Source: Streptomyces klenkii
GTDB lineage: Bacteria > Actinomycetota > Actinomycetes > Streptomycetales > Streptomycetaceae
DNA length: 64,000 bases
Direction: 5' to 3'
Assembly (NCBI RefSeq): GCF_003626645.1
Contig: NZ_RBAM01000005.1
Location: forward strand, 248,001-312,000
Part shown: positions 16,038 through 24,792 of the stretch, one piece after another
Numbering within the stretch: the first letter of the stretch is position 1
Layout of the letters: the number at the start of each line of letters is the position of its first letter
The notes under the pieces: model-generated
Told to the model about the DNA's origin: nothing
What the model saw: the letters and a program-made list of their open reading frames with translations, nothing else
Database searches by the model: none
Program-made: the position numbers and the translations under genes

Positions 16038-17324
16038 TTGTCGAAAAGGACCGTGCGCGGCGCGACGGCTCTCGTCACCGCGGGCGCCGTCGCCGCGCTC
16101 GCGCTGGGCCTGACCGCCTGCGACGCCGATGAGAAGGACGGGAAGAAGGACGGCGGCAAGAGCTCCGCGTCGGCCTCCTCCCCGGGCTCCGCGCAGAGCC
16201 CGGCCGGCGGTGAGGACGACGCCGGGGACGGGAAGAAGCCCGAGGAGAAGTGGGACGGCAAGGTCAAGGTGCTCGGGGACGGTTCGACGTCCTACACGGG
16301 CCCGCAGCCGAACCAGCCCAAGCCGGAGAAGCTCAAGCCGGGCGAGAAGCCGCCGCAGTTCGTCGTCTTCTCCTGGGACGGCGCGCTGGAGGGCGACGAC
16401 CACCAGTTCTCGCACTTCCGCCAGGTGGCGAAAGAGAACAACGCGAAGATGACCTTCTTCCTCACCAGCATGTATCTGCTGCCGAAGTCGAAGGCGTCGA
16501 TGTACAAGCCGCCGCAGCACAAGCCGGGCGACGCGGCGATATCCTTCGCGACCGACCCGCACATCAAGGACACCCTGGTGCAGCTGCGCGGCGCGTGGCT
16601 GGACGGCAACGAGATCGGCACGCACTTCAACGGCCACTTCTGCGGGGGCAAGGGCGGCGGCGACTGGAGCGTCGCCGAGTGGAAGAGCGAGATCGAGCAG
16701 TCGTATTCCTTCGTCGAGAACTGGAAGACGAACACCGGCCTGACGAGCCTTCCGCCGCTGCCCTTCGACTTCAAGAAGGAGCTGGTGGGCGGCCGCGCCC
16801 CGTGCCTGGAGGGGCAGAAGAACATGCTGGGGGCGGCGCAGCAGTTCGGCTGGCGCTACGACGCGAGCTCGCCCGGCGACTTCCAGATCTGGCCGTCGAA
16901 GATCAACAACATCTGGAACTTCCCGCTTCAGCTGCTGCCGTACCCCAAGAGCGAGAAGCAGGTCCTGTCGATGGACTTCAACTTCCTCTACAACCAGTCC
17001 GGCGACAACACCAAGGGCGACCCGGCCAAGTACGCGGAGTGGCGGAAGCTGACCCGGGACGGCTACCTCAACGGCTTCGAGCGCGTCTACAACGGCAGCC
17101 GGGCGCCGATGTTCGTCGGCAACCACTTCGAGGACTGGAACGGCGGCATCTACATGAAGGCCGTCGAGGACGTCGTGAAGTCGGTCTGCAAGCGGGACGG
17201 GGTGCGCTGCGTGTCCTTCAAGCAGCTCGCCGACTGGCTGGACGCCCAGGACCCGAAGGTCCTGGCGAAGCTCCGCGGCCTGGACCCGGCGCAGTCCCCG
17301 GACTGGGCCACGCTCGTCAAGTAG
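16038..17324 (+). CDS. Divergent polysaccharide deacetylase-like lipoprotein
   Basis: A 428-residue lipoprotein with signal peptide ending in LTAC, then a ~60-residue Lys/Ser/Gly/Glu-rich linker. FVVFSWDGAL resembles NodB motif 1 with the second Asp changed, and EIGTHFNGH supplies an HxxxH like motif 2; MFVGNHFEDWNGG near the C-terminus may supply the last metal or catalytic site. It is longer than typical NodB enzymes and is probably a distant carbohydrate-esterase homologue acting at the cell wall. I chose TTG at 16038 because AGGGGG lies 7 bases upstream; TTG at 16017 is an alternative. Confidence 0.75.
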   Translation: MSKRTVRGATALVTAGAVAALALGLTACDADEKDGKKDGGKSSASASSPGSAQSPAGGEDDAGDGKKPEEKWDGKVKVLGDGSTSYTGPQPNQPKPEKLKPGEKPPQFVVFSWDGALEGDDHQFSHFRQVAKENNAKMTFFLTSMYLLPKSKASMYKPPQHKPGDAAISFATDPHIKDTLVQLRGAWLDGNEIGTHFNGHFCGGKGGGDWSVAEWKSEIEQSYSFVENWKTNTGLTSLPPLPFDFKKELVGGRAPCLEGQKNMLGAAQQFGWRYDASSPGDFQIWPSKINNIWNFPLQLLPYPKSEKQVLSMDFNFLYNQSGDNTKGDPAKYAEWRKLTRDGYLNGFERVYNGSRAPMFVGNHFEDWNGGIYMKAVEDVVKSVCKRDGVRCVSFKQLADWLDAQDPKVLAKLRGLDPAQSPDWATLVK

Positions 17325-17371
17325 ACCGGGCATCCGGGCGGGCCGGGGGTGCTCCCCTGCCCGCCCCCCTT

Positions 17372-19486
17372 TTACTTCTGCTGCACGCCGGCCATGTACT
17401 TCGTCCAGATGTCGATCGGGTACGTGCTGCCGGTCGCGTCCTTCGGGGCGCCGCCCAGGCCGTCCAGCGGGAGCAGCTCCTGCGTCTTGGGGTCGATGCG
17501 GGAGAGCGAGACGGCGGTCGAGACCTTGCCGCGGTAGCCGGCGAACCACGCGGACTTGTTGCCCTGCCCCGTGCCGGTCTTGCCGGCCACGTCGCCGGCC
17601 GCCTTGGCGGTGGCCGCCGTGCCGCGCCGGACCGCCTCCCGCAGGGCGTCGTCCACGGCGGTCGCGACGGTCTGCGGCAGGGTCCGCTCGGCCTTGGGCT
17701 TCTCGACGGGCACCTCGTTGCCGTTGCGGCTGAGCCGGTCCACGGAGTACGGCTCGCTGTGCAGGCCCTTGGCGGCGAAGGTGCCGTAGGCGCCGGCCAT
17801 GCGGATGGCGCTGGGGGTCGCGGTGCCCAGGGAGAAGGCGGGCAGCTTCGTGCCGAGGCTGCTCTCCAGCAGGCCCGCGTCGACGGCGGCCTTGCCCACC
17901 CGGTCCAGGCCCACGTCCATGCCGAGCTGCATCACCGGGGTGTTCACGGACTGCGCGACGGCCTCCTTGAGGGTCACCTTCCCCCAGGACTTGCCGCCGT
18001 CGTTCACCGCCTTGACGATCTTCCCGGAGCGGTCCCAGTACGGGCCCTCGGGGGTGCGCAGGCTCACCTTGTTGTCGCCGTCGTAGACGGTGGACGGGGA
18101 GACGGGCGTACGGGGCTTGCCGCGCTCCAGCTGCACGCCGTCGCGCAGGGCGGCCGCGTAGACGAACGGCGCGAAGGCGGTGCCCGCCGGGACGACGGAG
18201 GAGTTCGCGTCGTTGAACCCCTGCTTGAGGTAGCCGGGGCCGCCGTAGAGGGCGACGATGCGGCCGTCGGTGGTGACCGATGCCGCGCCGACGCGCACGT
18301 CCTTGTCGGCGTCGCGCTTCTCGGGGTCGAGCCGGCCCTTCACCTCGTCGGCGGCCTTCGTCAGCGCCGCCACGGACGGCTTCTCGAAGGTCGTGCGGAT
18401 CTGGTAGCCGCCCAGGTCGAAGTCCTTCTCGGTGACGGGCGTGTGGGCGCTCACGTACGCCCGCGCCGTCTCCACCAGATAGCCCGTCTGCCCGGTCAGG
18501 CCGGCCGGCTTGGGCGGGGCCTTGGGCTCCGGGAAGGTGGTGTAGCGGGCCCGCTCCTCCTTCGGCAGCTTGCCGGTGGCGACCATCCGGTCCAGGATCC
18601 ACTTCCAGCGCTCCACCGCCCGCTCGTGGTTCTTCGGGCCCATCGCCGGGTCGTAGAGGGCCGCGCCCTTGAGCAGCGAGGCCAGGAAGGCGCCCTCGCT
18701 GGCGTTGAGCTGCGAGACGTCCTTGCCGTAGTAGGCGTGGGAGGCGCGCTGGATGCCGTACGTGCCGCGGCCGAACCAGCTGGTGTTGAGGTAGCCCTCC
18801 AGGATGTCGTCCTTGCTCATCCGGTTGTCCAGCTTGATCGCGATGAACATCTCGGTGAGCTTGCGCGTGAAGGTCTGCTCCTGGTTGAGGTAGGCGTTCT
18901 TCACGTACTGCTGGGTGATCGTGGAGCCGCCCTGGGTGCTGCCGCCGGTGATCATCTTGGAGACGGCGCGGACCATGCCGCTCGGGGAGACGCCGCTGTC
19001 GGAGTAGAACGTCTCGTTCTCGGCGGCGAGGGCGGCCCAGCGCACCTTCTCGGGGACCTTGTCCAGGTCGGTGTCCTGCCGGTTGACCTCGCCGGTGCGG
19101 GCCATCTCCGTGCCGTCGGCCCAGTAGTAGACGTTGTCCTGCTGGGTCGCGAAGGCGTTGAGGTCGGCGGGTATGTCCGTGCGCGCGTACATGATCGCCA
19201 CGAGTACGGCGACGGCGCCCACGACGGAGGAGCAGAGTCCGAGGACCTGGCGCCAGGACGGTATCCAGCGGCGCCAGCCCGGGCGGCCCGGGCGCGGGTA
19301 CACGGGGCGCAGGCGGTTCAGCCGGGCCGCCCGGGCGAGCCGGCTCAGGCCGGTGAGCCGGCCTTTGCGGGGGGCGGCGCGTCTACGGCGGGCAGGGCCG
19401 GAGGACCGGCGGCCGGCCGGAGCGGATGGTTTCCGGGCATGCGTGGCACGCGCCCCTCTTCGTCGCCCTTTTCGTCGTTCGAACAC
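17372..19486 (-). CDS. Class A penicillin-binding protein with degenerate transpeptidase SxxK
   Basis: A 704-residue bifunctional-type PBP. An Arg-rich cytoplasmic tail (~75 residues) precedes one transmembrane helix (~80-100). The GT51 glycosyltransferase domain has AAENETFYSDSGV, GGSTITQQYVKN, RKLTEMFIAIKL and GYLNTSWFGRGTYGI. The transpeptidase domain keeps SVN (513-515) and KTGTG (636-640), but the expected S-x-x-K reads T436-A-F-A439 in VPAGTAFAPFV. Thus both the acyl-forming Ser and the general-base Lys are replaced, so DD-transpeptidase activity and penicillin acylation are probably lost while glycan polymerisation may remain. It is divergent from a BlaI-type repressor. Confidence 0.93.
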   Translation of the reverse strand: MFERRKGRRRGARATHARKPSAPAGRRSSGPARRRRAAPRKGRLTGLSRLARAARLNRLRPVYPRPGRPGWRRWIPSWRQVLGLCSSVVGAVAVLVAIMYARTDIPADLNAFATQQDNVYYWADGTEMARTGEVNRQDTDLDKVPEKVRWAALAAENETFYSDSGVSPSGMVRAVSKMITGGSTQGGSTITQQYVKNAYLNQEQTFTRKLTEMFIAIKLDNRMSKDDILEGYLNTSWFGRGTYGIQRASHAYYGKDVSQLNASEGAFLASLLKGAALYDPAMGPKNHERAVERWKWILDRMVATGKLPKEERARYTTFPEPKAPPKPAGLTGQTGYLVETARAYVSAHTPVTEKDFDLGGYQIRTTFEKPSVAALTKAADEVKGRLDPEKRDADKDVRVGAASVTTDGRIVALYGGPGYLKQGFNDANSSVVPAGTAFAPFVYAAALRDGVQLERGKPRTPVSPSTVYDGDNKVSLRTPEGPYWDRSGKIVKAVNDGGKSWGKVTLKEAVAQSVNTPVMQLGMDVGLDRVGKAAVDAGLLESSLGTKLPAFSLGTATPSAIRMAGAYGTFAAKGLHSEPYSVDRLSRNGNEVPVEKPKAERTLPQTVATAVDDALREAVRRGTAATAKAAGDVAGKTGTGQGNKSAWFAGYRGKVSTAVSLSRIDPKTQELLPLDGLGGAPKDATGSTYPIDIWTKYMAGVQQK

Positions 19487-19495
19487 CGCTCGACC

Positions 19496-19539
19496 CTATG
19501 GGGTGCGCACCCATAGCGTAATGTCTTACTTCCTTGTAA
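19496..19539. promoter_or_regulatory. Inverted repeats between PBP and BlaI-type genes
   Basis: Two dyads occur in the 109-bp divergent gap. CTATGGG (19496-19502) pairs with CCCATAG (19510-19516) around GTGCGCA, and TTAC (19526-19529) pairs with GTAA (19536-19539) around TTCCTT. BlaI/MecI repressors bind TAC...GTA dyads, so the second is a candidate operator for autoregulation and PBP control. The gap is also the most AT-rich part of its neighbourhood. Confidence 0.45.
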
Positions 19540-19595
19540 AAGCATTAAATCTTGGGTCATACCCCGCGAAACAAGCGAAGGACCGCCGGAACGCC

Positions 19596-20003
19596 ATGGA
19601 AACAGCCACACCGCCCGTCGTGGTGCGCCTCCCCCGCCGCCGCGCGAACGGGGCGCTGGAGGGTGAGGTCCTCGCCGCGCTGCAGCGGGCGGAGGGGCCG
19701 CTGACCCCGCGCGAGGTGCAGGCGCGGCTGTCCGGCGAGCTCACGTACAGCACGGTGGTGACGATCCTCTCCCGGCTCCTCAGCAAGGAGGTCCTCACCC
19801 GGACCCCGCGGGGGCGCGCCTACGCGTACGCACCGGTCACGGACGAGGCGGGGCTGGCGGCGCGCCGCATGTGCCGCATCCTCGACGGCGTCCCGGACCG
19901 CGAGGTGGTCCTCGCCCGCTTCGCCTCGGAGCTCCCCCCGGAGGACGCCCTCCTCCTCCGGGCGGTCCTGACGGACGGCATCGTCATCCCGGCACCGAGG
20001 TAG
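19596..20003 (+). CDS. BlaI/MecI/CopY-family transcriptional repressor
   Basis: A 135-residue winged-helix protein: ALEGEVLAALQRAEGPLTPREVQ, then the recognition helix YSTVVTILSRLLSKEVL and wing RTPRGRAYAYAPV. This order is diagnostic of BlaI/CopY repressors, with a C-terminal dimerisation helix region. It is divergent from the class A PBP gene and has no BlaR1/M56 sensor protease next to it, so its inducer pathway is unclear. ATG at 19596 is the only start consistent with the domain. Confidence 0.88.
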   Translation: METATPPVVVRLPRRRANGALEGEVLAALQRAEGPLTPREVQARLSGELTYSTVVTILSRLLSKEVLTRTPRGRAYAYAPVTDEAGLAARRMCRILDGVPDREVVLARFASELPPEDALLLRAVLTDGIVIPAPR

Positions 20004-20025
20004 GGGACCCGGCCCCGGGGCCGGG

Positions 20026-21840
20026 TCAGGCCGTGCGTCGTGCGCGGCGGCGCAGCAGCAGCGCCGCCGCCCCGCAGGTCGCCGCGCTGCTCGCCGCCAG
20101 GGCGACCGGGTCGACGGGGTCGTCGTCCGGGGCGTCGCCGTCGACGATCTCCGTCATCACCGGATCGACCCTGCGGATGCTGCCGACCGACCGCACGGAG
20201 CCGTCCGCGTTCAGCAGGACCCGCTTCCCGTTCGGGTGGGCGAAGTCGAACATGCCCAGCAGCGAGCCCGCGCGCGTGTCGAACGACGAACCACCGACCG
20301 GGTCGGTGTCCCAGTTCCACTCGATGAACTTCAGGACGGACGTCTGCTCGGTCGGCGTGTGGTCGATCGCGTTGACCTTGCTGTAGGGCGAGATCACGAG
20401 CAGCGGCTGCCGCGGCCCCGGCCCGCACCGCCCCCCGTGCCCGCCGGCCGCCGCGGGCGCCGCCCGGCAGGCGGGCCCGTCCAGGGGCTTGCCGTGCGGG
20501 CCCTTGCCTCCGAGCCGGGAGCCGTTGCGCGGCGCCGCGTAGGCGTGGTCGTACCAGCCGTCGGAGTCGTCGTAGGCGACGACGACCGCGGTGTCCTTCC
20601 ACTGCGGCGCGCTCTGGATCTTGTTGATCCACTCCACGAGGAACCGCTGTTCGTCGAGGGGCCCGGAGTAGCCCGCGTGCCCGTCCCGCGCGGCGGGGGC
20701 CTTGAGGAAGCTGACGGCGGGCAGCCGCCCCGCGCGCAGGGCGGCGTCGAAGTCGGTCAGGTCGTACTGGTGGTTCGCCCGCCCGGCGTGGCCGATCTCG
20801 GCGACGGAGCGCGGCGGGAGGTGGTGCGGGTTGGCCGTGGAGCGGTAGTACTGGAACGGCTCGTGGTGCGGGCTGTAGTCGATCACGCGCGCGCCGCCGG
20901 CGTTGGTGTGCGTGCGGCCGGAGCACCGCGCGTGGTGGCCGGGCCTGCCGTCCCAGGGGGTGCTGGGGCGGAAGCCGCCCTGGAACCAGCCCCAGGAGAC
21001 GTCTTCGTCGGTGAGCACGTCCCCGATGGTGCGGCCGGTCATCTCGGCGAGGGGGCTGTGCCCGCTGCCGTCCTTGTTCGAGCAGTCGTCGTAGGCGGGC
21101 TCGGGGTCGGCGAGGACCGTGCCGACGCCGTCGGCGTCCGGCGCGGTCACGACGCGCGGGTCCGGCTCGGCGGTCCGCTCGGGCCGCTCCGTGCCGGAGG
21201 CGGGGTCGGTGGAGACGACGCCGTGGGTCTGCCCGGAGACGAGGTTGATCGCTCCGGGCGTGGACGGCCCGTACGTGGTGCTGAAGGAGCGGTCGTTCAG
21301 GGCGTAGTGCTGCGCGTAGTTCCACAGGGCGGTGACGGTGTTGCCGTCGTAGTAGTCCATGACGAGGCCGGGCTCGCCGAAGAGACGGCCCGAGCACTTC
21401 CCGGAGTCGGTGTTCTGCACGTAGCGGTCGGCCTTCCCGCCGTTGGCGGCGTACTGCTCCGGGCCGTAGGAGTGGTTCTGGTCGCAGGTGAGGGCCTGCC
21501 GGGCGGACAGCCGGCGCGGCGGGTACTGGTTGGGGTTGCGTTGCAGGAGCCCGGCCGTGCGCAGGTTGTCGACCTTGGCGGGGGTGTCGCGGGCGGGGGT
21601 GAAGCGCGTGCCGTCGGTGTTCGCGGCGCGCGGGTACGTGGCGAAGTAGTGGTCGAAGGAGACGTTCTCGTCGAAGACGACGACGAGGTGCTCGACCGGT
21701 GACTCGGTCGCGCTCCAGTCGCCGGGGAGCGGGGAGCGGGCCGCGGCGGGGGACGCGCCGAGGACGGCGGTGGTGGCGAAGGCGGCGGCGAGGGCGGCGC
21801 CTCTTCTTGTACGAGTACGGGTACGGGTACGGGTGCTCAT
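20026..21840 (-). CDS. Secreted phosphoesterase (phospholipase C / acid phosphatase family)
   Basis: A 604-residue exported protein of the PF04185 phosphoesterase type. The start MSTRTRTRTRTRRG is encoded by a 6-bp tandem repeat and leads into a signal peptide (AALAAAFATTAVLGASPAAA). Core motifs include VEHLVVVFDENVSFDHYF, SFSTTYGPSTPGAINLVSG (given to 19 residues), VAYDDSDGWYDH and LLVISPYSKVN. The C-terminus has a hydrophobic helix followed by RRRARR, so it may be anchored to the membrane or wall. It hydrolyses phosphate esters outside the cell; specificity cannot be read. Confidence 0.88.
   Translation of the reverse strand: MSTRTRTRTRTRRGAALAAAFATTAVLGASPAAARSPLPGDWSATESPVEHLVVVFDENVSFDHYFATYPRAANTDGTRFTPARDTPAKVDNLRTAGLLQRNPNQYPPRRLSARQALTCDQNHSYGPEQYAANGGKADRYVQNTDSGKCSGRLFGEPGLVMDYYDGNTVTALWNYAQHYALNDRSFSTTYGPSTPGAINLVSGQTHGVVSTDPASGTERPERTAEPDPRVVTAPDADGVGTVLADPEPAYDDCSNKDGSGHSPLAEMTGRTIGDVLTDEDVSWGWFQGGFRPSTPWDGRPGHHARCSGRTHTNAGGARVIDYSPHHEPFQYYRSTANPHHLPPRSVAEIGHAGRANHQYDLTDFDAALRAGRLPAVSFLKAPAARDGHAGYSGPLDEQRFLVEWINKIQSAPQWKDTAVVVAYDDSDGWYDHAYAAPRNGSRLGGKGPHGKPLDGPACRAAPAAAGGHGGRCGPGPRQPLLVISPYSKVNAIDHTPTEQTSVLKFIEWNWDTDPVGGSSFDTRAGSLLGMFDFAHPNGKRVLLNADGSVRSVGSIRRVDPVMTEIVDGDAPDDDPVDPVALAASSAATCGAAALLLRRRARRTA
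21802..21838. repeat. Hexanucleotide tandem repeat in a signal-peptide region
   Basis: About six imperfect copies of a 6-bp unit (CGGGTA on the plus strand) encode the Thr-Arg repeats at the N-terminus of the phosphoesterase. Copy-number change would lengthen the charged n-region without frameshift. Confidence 0.6.
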
Positions 21841-21858
21841 GCGTGGTGGTCCTCCGGT

Positions 21859-23064
21859 TCAGGCCAGCAGGGCGCGGCCGTACCAGTCGGCGCGGTCCCG
21901 CACACCGGGCAGGGCGAAGAAGTACCCGCCGCCGAACGGGGTGACGTAGTCGGTCAGCGGCTCTCCGGCGAGTCGTTTCTGCACGGCGGTGAACTGGCGC
22001 ACGGGGTCGCGCTGGTAGCAGCAGAAGAGCAGCCCCTGGTCGAGGGTGCCGTTGCTGTCGGTGCCGCGGTCGTAGCTGTACGAGCGGCGCAGCAGCCGGT
22101 GCGCCTCGCTGCCGGGGGTGCGGGGGTGGGCCAGGCGGATGTGGCTGTCGAGGGGGGTCACCTCGCCCGTGGGGTCGTGGGCGTAGCGGGGCGCGTCGTT
22201 CTCGTGGGCGCCGTCGAGGGGCGCGCCGGTGTCGCGGCTGCGGCCGATGACGCGCTCCTGCTCGGAGAGCGGGATGCGGTCCCAGAACTCGGTCAGCATG
22301 CGGATGAGCCGGACGACCTGGTAGCTGCCGCCGGCGGCCCACGGCGGCTCGCCGGAGTCCGGTCCGGTCCACACGAGGCGGTCCATGAGGCGGGCGTCGC
22401 GGGGGTCGGGGCCGGAGGTGCCGTCCTTGAAGCCGAACAGGTTGCGGGGGGCGCCCGTGGGGCGGGGCGGGGCGGTGTGGCCGTTGATGCGCCAGCGGAT
22501 CTGGAGCGCGCCGCGGGTGTGGCGGGTGAGGTCGCGCAGGGCGTGCAGCACGGTGTCGGGGCTGTCGGCGCACAGCTGGACGGCGAGGTCGCCGTGGCAC
22601 CAGGCGGGGTCGGGGTCGTCGTCGGGGAAGACGGGCATGGGGCGCAGCAGGCGCGGGGCGCGGCCGGCGAGTCCGTAGCGGCCGTCGAAGAGGGAGGCGC
22701 CGGCGGAGAGGGTGACGGCGAGTCCGCCGTCGGCGGGGAGGTCCGGGCCGAGGAGGCCGGAGTCGGGGGGCGGGGCGGTGATGCCGGTGGGGTCGGGGGT
22801 GCCGCCGGTGGTCAGGAGGCGGGCGCGGTCGGTGAGGGTGCGCAGGAGGTCGGCGAGTTCGCGCCGGTCGGCGGCGGTGACGTCGAAGGAGGTGAAGGCG
22901 GTGGCGCGGGCGGGCGGGGTGAGGACGGCGGCCTGGTGGGGGCCGTGGAAGCGGGGGGCGGCCGGGGGGCGGGGGGCGGTGGCGGCGGCCGGTGCCGCGA
23001 GGGCGCCGGCGGCGCCCGCGGCGAGTGCGCCGCGCAGGAGGCCGCGGCGGGGGACGGGCCTCAC
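21859..23064 (-). CDS. efeB: Dyp-type haem peroxidase EfeB
   Basis: A 401-residue Tat-exported peroxidase (PVPRRGLLRG followed by an Ala-rich hydrophobic stretch). The GFKDGTSGP motif holds the distal catalytic Asp and DSHIRLAHPR contains the likely proximal haem His. EfeB deferrochelatase works with EfeO in the EfeUOB iron-uptake system. The GTG start overlaps the efeO stop codon by 4 bases, and GGAGG precedes it. Confidence 0.93.
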   Translation of the reverse strand: MRPVPRRGLLRGALAAGAAGALAAPAAATAPRPPAAPRFHGPHQAAVLTPPARATAFTSFDVTAADRRELADLLRTLTDRARLLTTGGTPDPTGITAPPPDSGLLGPDLPADGGLAVTLSAGASLFDGRYGLAGRAPRLLRPMPVFPDDDPDPAWCHGDLAVQLCADSPDTVLHALRDLTRHTRGALQIRWRINGHTAPPRPTGAPRNLFGFKDGTSGPDPRDARLMDRLVWTGPDSGEPPWAAGGSYQVVRLIRMLTEFWDRIPLSEQERVIGRSRDTGAPLDGAHENDAPRYAHDPTGEVTPLDSHIRLAHPRTPGSEAHRLLRRSYSYDRGTDSNGTLDQGLLFCCYQRDPVRQFTAVQKRLAGEPLTDYVTPFGGGYFFALPGVRDRADWYGRALLA

Positions 23065-24257
23065 GGCGTCCTCCGTACGTCGCAGAGCGCGGCGACGGAC
23101 GCGAGGCGCTCGGTGAGGTCGCCGACGGCGGCGTCGATGCGGGCCCGTTCCGTACGGCTGAGGCGGGCCAGGGGCGTCCAGCCGCCGTGGTGGGCGTGCG
23201 CATGGGCGTCGAGGGCGCGGGCGAGGCCGCCGAGGCGGCGGTCGAGGGCCGGGAGGCCCGGGTAGCGGGTGCGGAGGAAGGGGCGGAGGCGGTCCAGGAC
23301 GGCGCGGGTCGCGTCGACGTGGGCGCGGGCGGTGGCGAGGCCGGAGCCGCTGCCGTAGTCGGTGCGGCCGGTCAGCTCGGCGCGCAGGGTGTCCTCCAGG
23401 ATTTCGTGCGCGCGGCGGCCGAGGTCGGCGGGGTCCATCCGGGTGCCGGCCCAGGCCGTGCGCAGGGCGCGCACGTCGCGGGCGAGGCGGTCGGTGGCGG
23501 GGACGAGGCCGGCGGGGCGCTCGTGGTGCCAGAGGCCGTGCTCGACGCGGTGGAAGCCGGTGAAGCCCGGGTCGCGCAGGCCGCGGGGCAGGCCGGCGGT
23601 GGTGCGGTCGACGGCTTCGCCCGCGTCGCCGAAGGCGTCGTAGGCGGCGCCGAGGCGGGCGTAGGCGAGGTGGGCGGCGAGCCAGCGGGTGCGGGCGGCT
23701 CGGAGGTCGCCGGTGCGGACGGCCGCGCGCAGGGCGTCCGTCGCCGCGGCGAGGCGGGTCATGCGGGTGGTCACCCAGTGCTGGTAGTCCAGGGTGGGCG
23801 GGATGAGGTCGTGCGCGGTGAGGGGGACGGCGGCGGGGACGGCGCCGGCAGCCGTGCGGCCCCGGATGCGGACGGCGGGGCCGGTGACGGGGTCGGCGTC
23901 CTCGCCGAAGCACACGAACGCGTACGTGCCGGCGCCGAGCCGCGCCCTCATCGTCCGGACGGCCCCGGGCGCGATCCCTTCGGCCTCGCCGAACACGGCT
24001 CCCGTACGGGGGTCGGTGAGCTGGACCTCGGCGGCGGTGCCGGAGGTGTTGTGCAGGGTGAACGTGTGCGTACCGGGGCGGGGGTGCGGGCCCCAGCCGT
24101 GGCCGCAGCGGTGCGGCGACGTGTCGACGCGGTCGGCGGGGGCGGAGTGGGGGGCGGGGGGCTCCGCCGCCGCGCACCCGGCGAGGGCGAACACGGCACC
24201 GCCGACGGCCGCGGCGGCAACGACGTGCGTCGAGCGAACGCCCGGACTACGCCTCAT
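23061..24257 (-). CDS. efeO: Iron-uptake lipoprotein EfeO (imelysin/M75)
   Basis: A 398-residue lipoprotein: signal peptide with lipobox LAGC (Cys28), a cupredoxin-like domain (HTFTLHNTSGTAAEVQL, FVCFGEDAD) and an imelysin/M75 domain with the HRVEHGLW (HxxE) metal motif. It would bind extracytoplasmic iron for uptake together with EfeB. GGAGG precedes the ATG at 24257. The permease EfeU is not upstream, where the sequence is repeat-rich and non-coding for 535 bp, nor downstream. Confidence 0.92.
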   Translation of the reverse strand: MRRSPGVRSTHVVAAAAVGGAVFALAGCAAAEPPAPHSAPADRVDTSPHRCGHGWGPHPRPGTHTFTLHNTSGTAAEVQLTDPRTGAVFGEAEGIAPGAVRTMRARLGAGTYAFVCFGEDADPVTGPAVRIRGRTAAGAVPAAVPLTAHDLIPPTLDYQHWVTTRMTRLAAATDALRAAVRTGDLRAARTRWLAAHLAYARLGAAYDAFGDAGEAVDRTTAGLPRGLRDPGFTGFHRVEHGLWHHERPAGLVPATDRLARDVRALRTAWAGTRMDPADLGRRAHEILEDTLRAELTGRTDYGSGSGLATARAHVDATRAVLDRLRPFLRTRYPGLPALDRRLGGLARALDAHAHAHHGGWTPLARLSRTERARIDAAVGDLTERLASVAALCDVRRTP

Positions 24258-24283
24258 CGACCGCCTCCTCCGTCCCGCCCACC

Positions 24284-24443
24284 CGGCACCGCCGGGCACC
24301 ACCACGGTGGTTACGCGCCGCCGCGGCGGCTGGTTGTTGCGCGGCAACAGCGGGCGCTCGGCCCGGCGCAGCGATCGAGAGCACCCGCACCTCTCAACCG
24401 CCGCAACGGCGCGCAACCGACAACCACCATCCCGGCGGTGCCG
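24284..24443. repeat. Composite inverted-repeat element, copy 1
   Basis: CGGCACCGCCGG (24284-24295) is matched in inverted orientation by CCGGCGGTGCCG (24432-24443). Inside are GTTGCGCGCC-like segments also in inverted orientation. A further fragment (GGCACCGCCGG near 24471-24481, then CGCGCCGCCGCGGCGG) suggests a second partial copy. The element lies between efeO and the NERD-like gene; the rest of this 535-bp gap shows no gene. Confidence 0.55.
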
Positions 24444-24538
24444 AACCGGCCGAGCCCGCCGAGCCCGCCGGGCACCGCCGGACACCGCCGCGGTGGTTGC
24501 GCGCCGCCGCGGCGGAAGGATGTTGCCACCGCGGCAGC

Positions 24539-24562
24539 GGATACGGCCGCTGGGCCGTATCC
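24539..24562. terminator. Hairpin in the efeO upstream gap
   Basis: GGATACGGCC (24539-24548) and GGCCGTATCC (24553-24562) form a perfect 10-bp stem with a GCTG loop. It could end transcription from the minus-strand gene upstream, shielding efeO. Confidence 0.4.
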
Positions 24563-24730
24563 GTCACCCACCCGCACAAAAGCAAACGCGGCCGAGTTAC
24601 AGGGCGGCAGCCGCGCGAGAGCGCGTCCGGCGGTGGGGCGCCCCGGAGGGAACCCCTCATCCCCGAGCGTCCGCCGGACACGACGTACCGCACCGCAGCC
24701 ACCCCGCGGTCCTCGACCGCATGATCAAGG

Positions 24731-24753
24731 CTAGGGGCGGATCGCCGCCCTAG
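24731..24753 (-). terminator. Probable terminator of the NERD-like gene
   Basis: CTAGGGGCGG (24731-24740) and CCGCCCTAG (24745-24753) pair with one bulged base, about 40 bases beyond the stop codon of the minus-strand gene. Confidence 0.4.
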
Positions 24754-24792
24754 TCGGGAAATACGCCCATACGTCACCCGTTTGACACGCCG

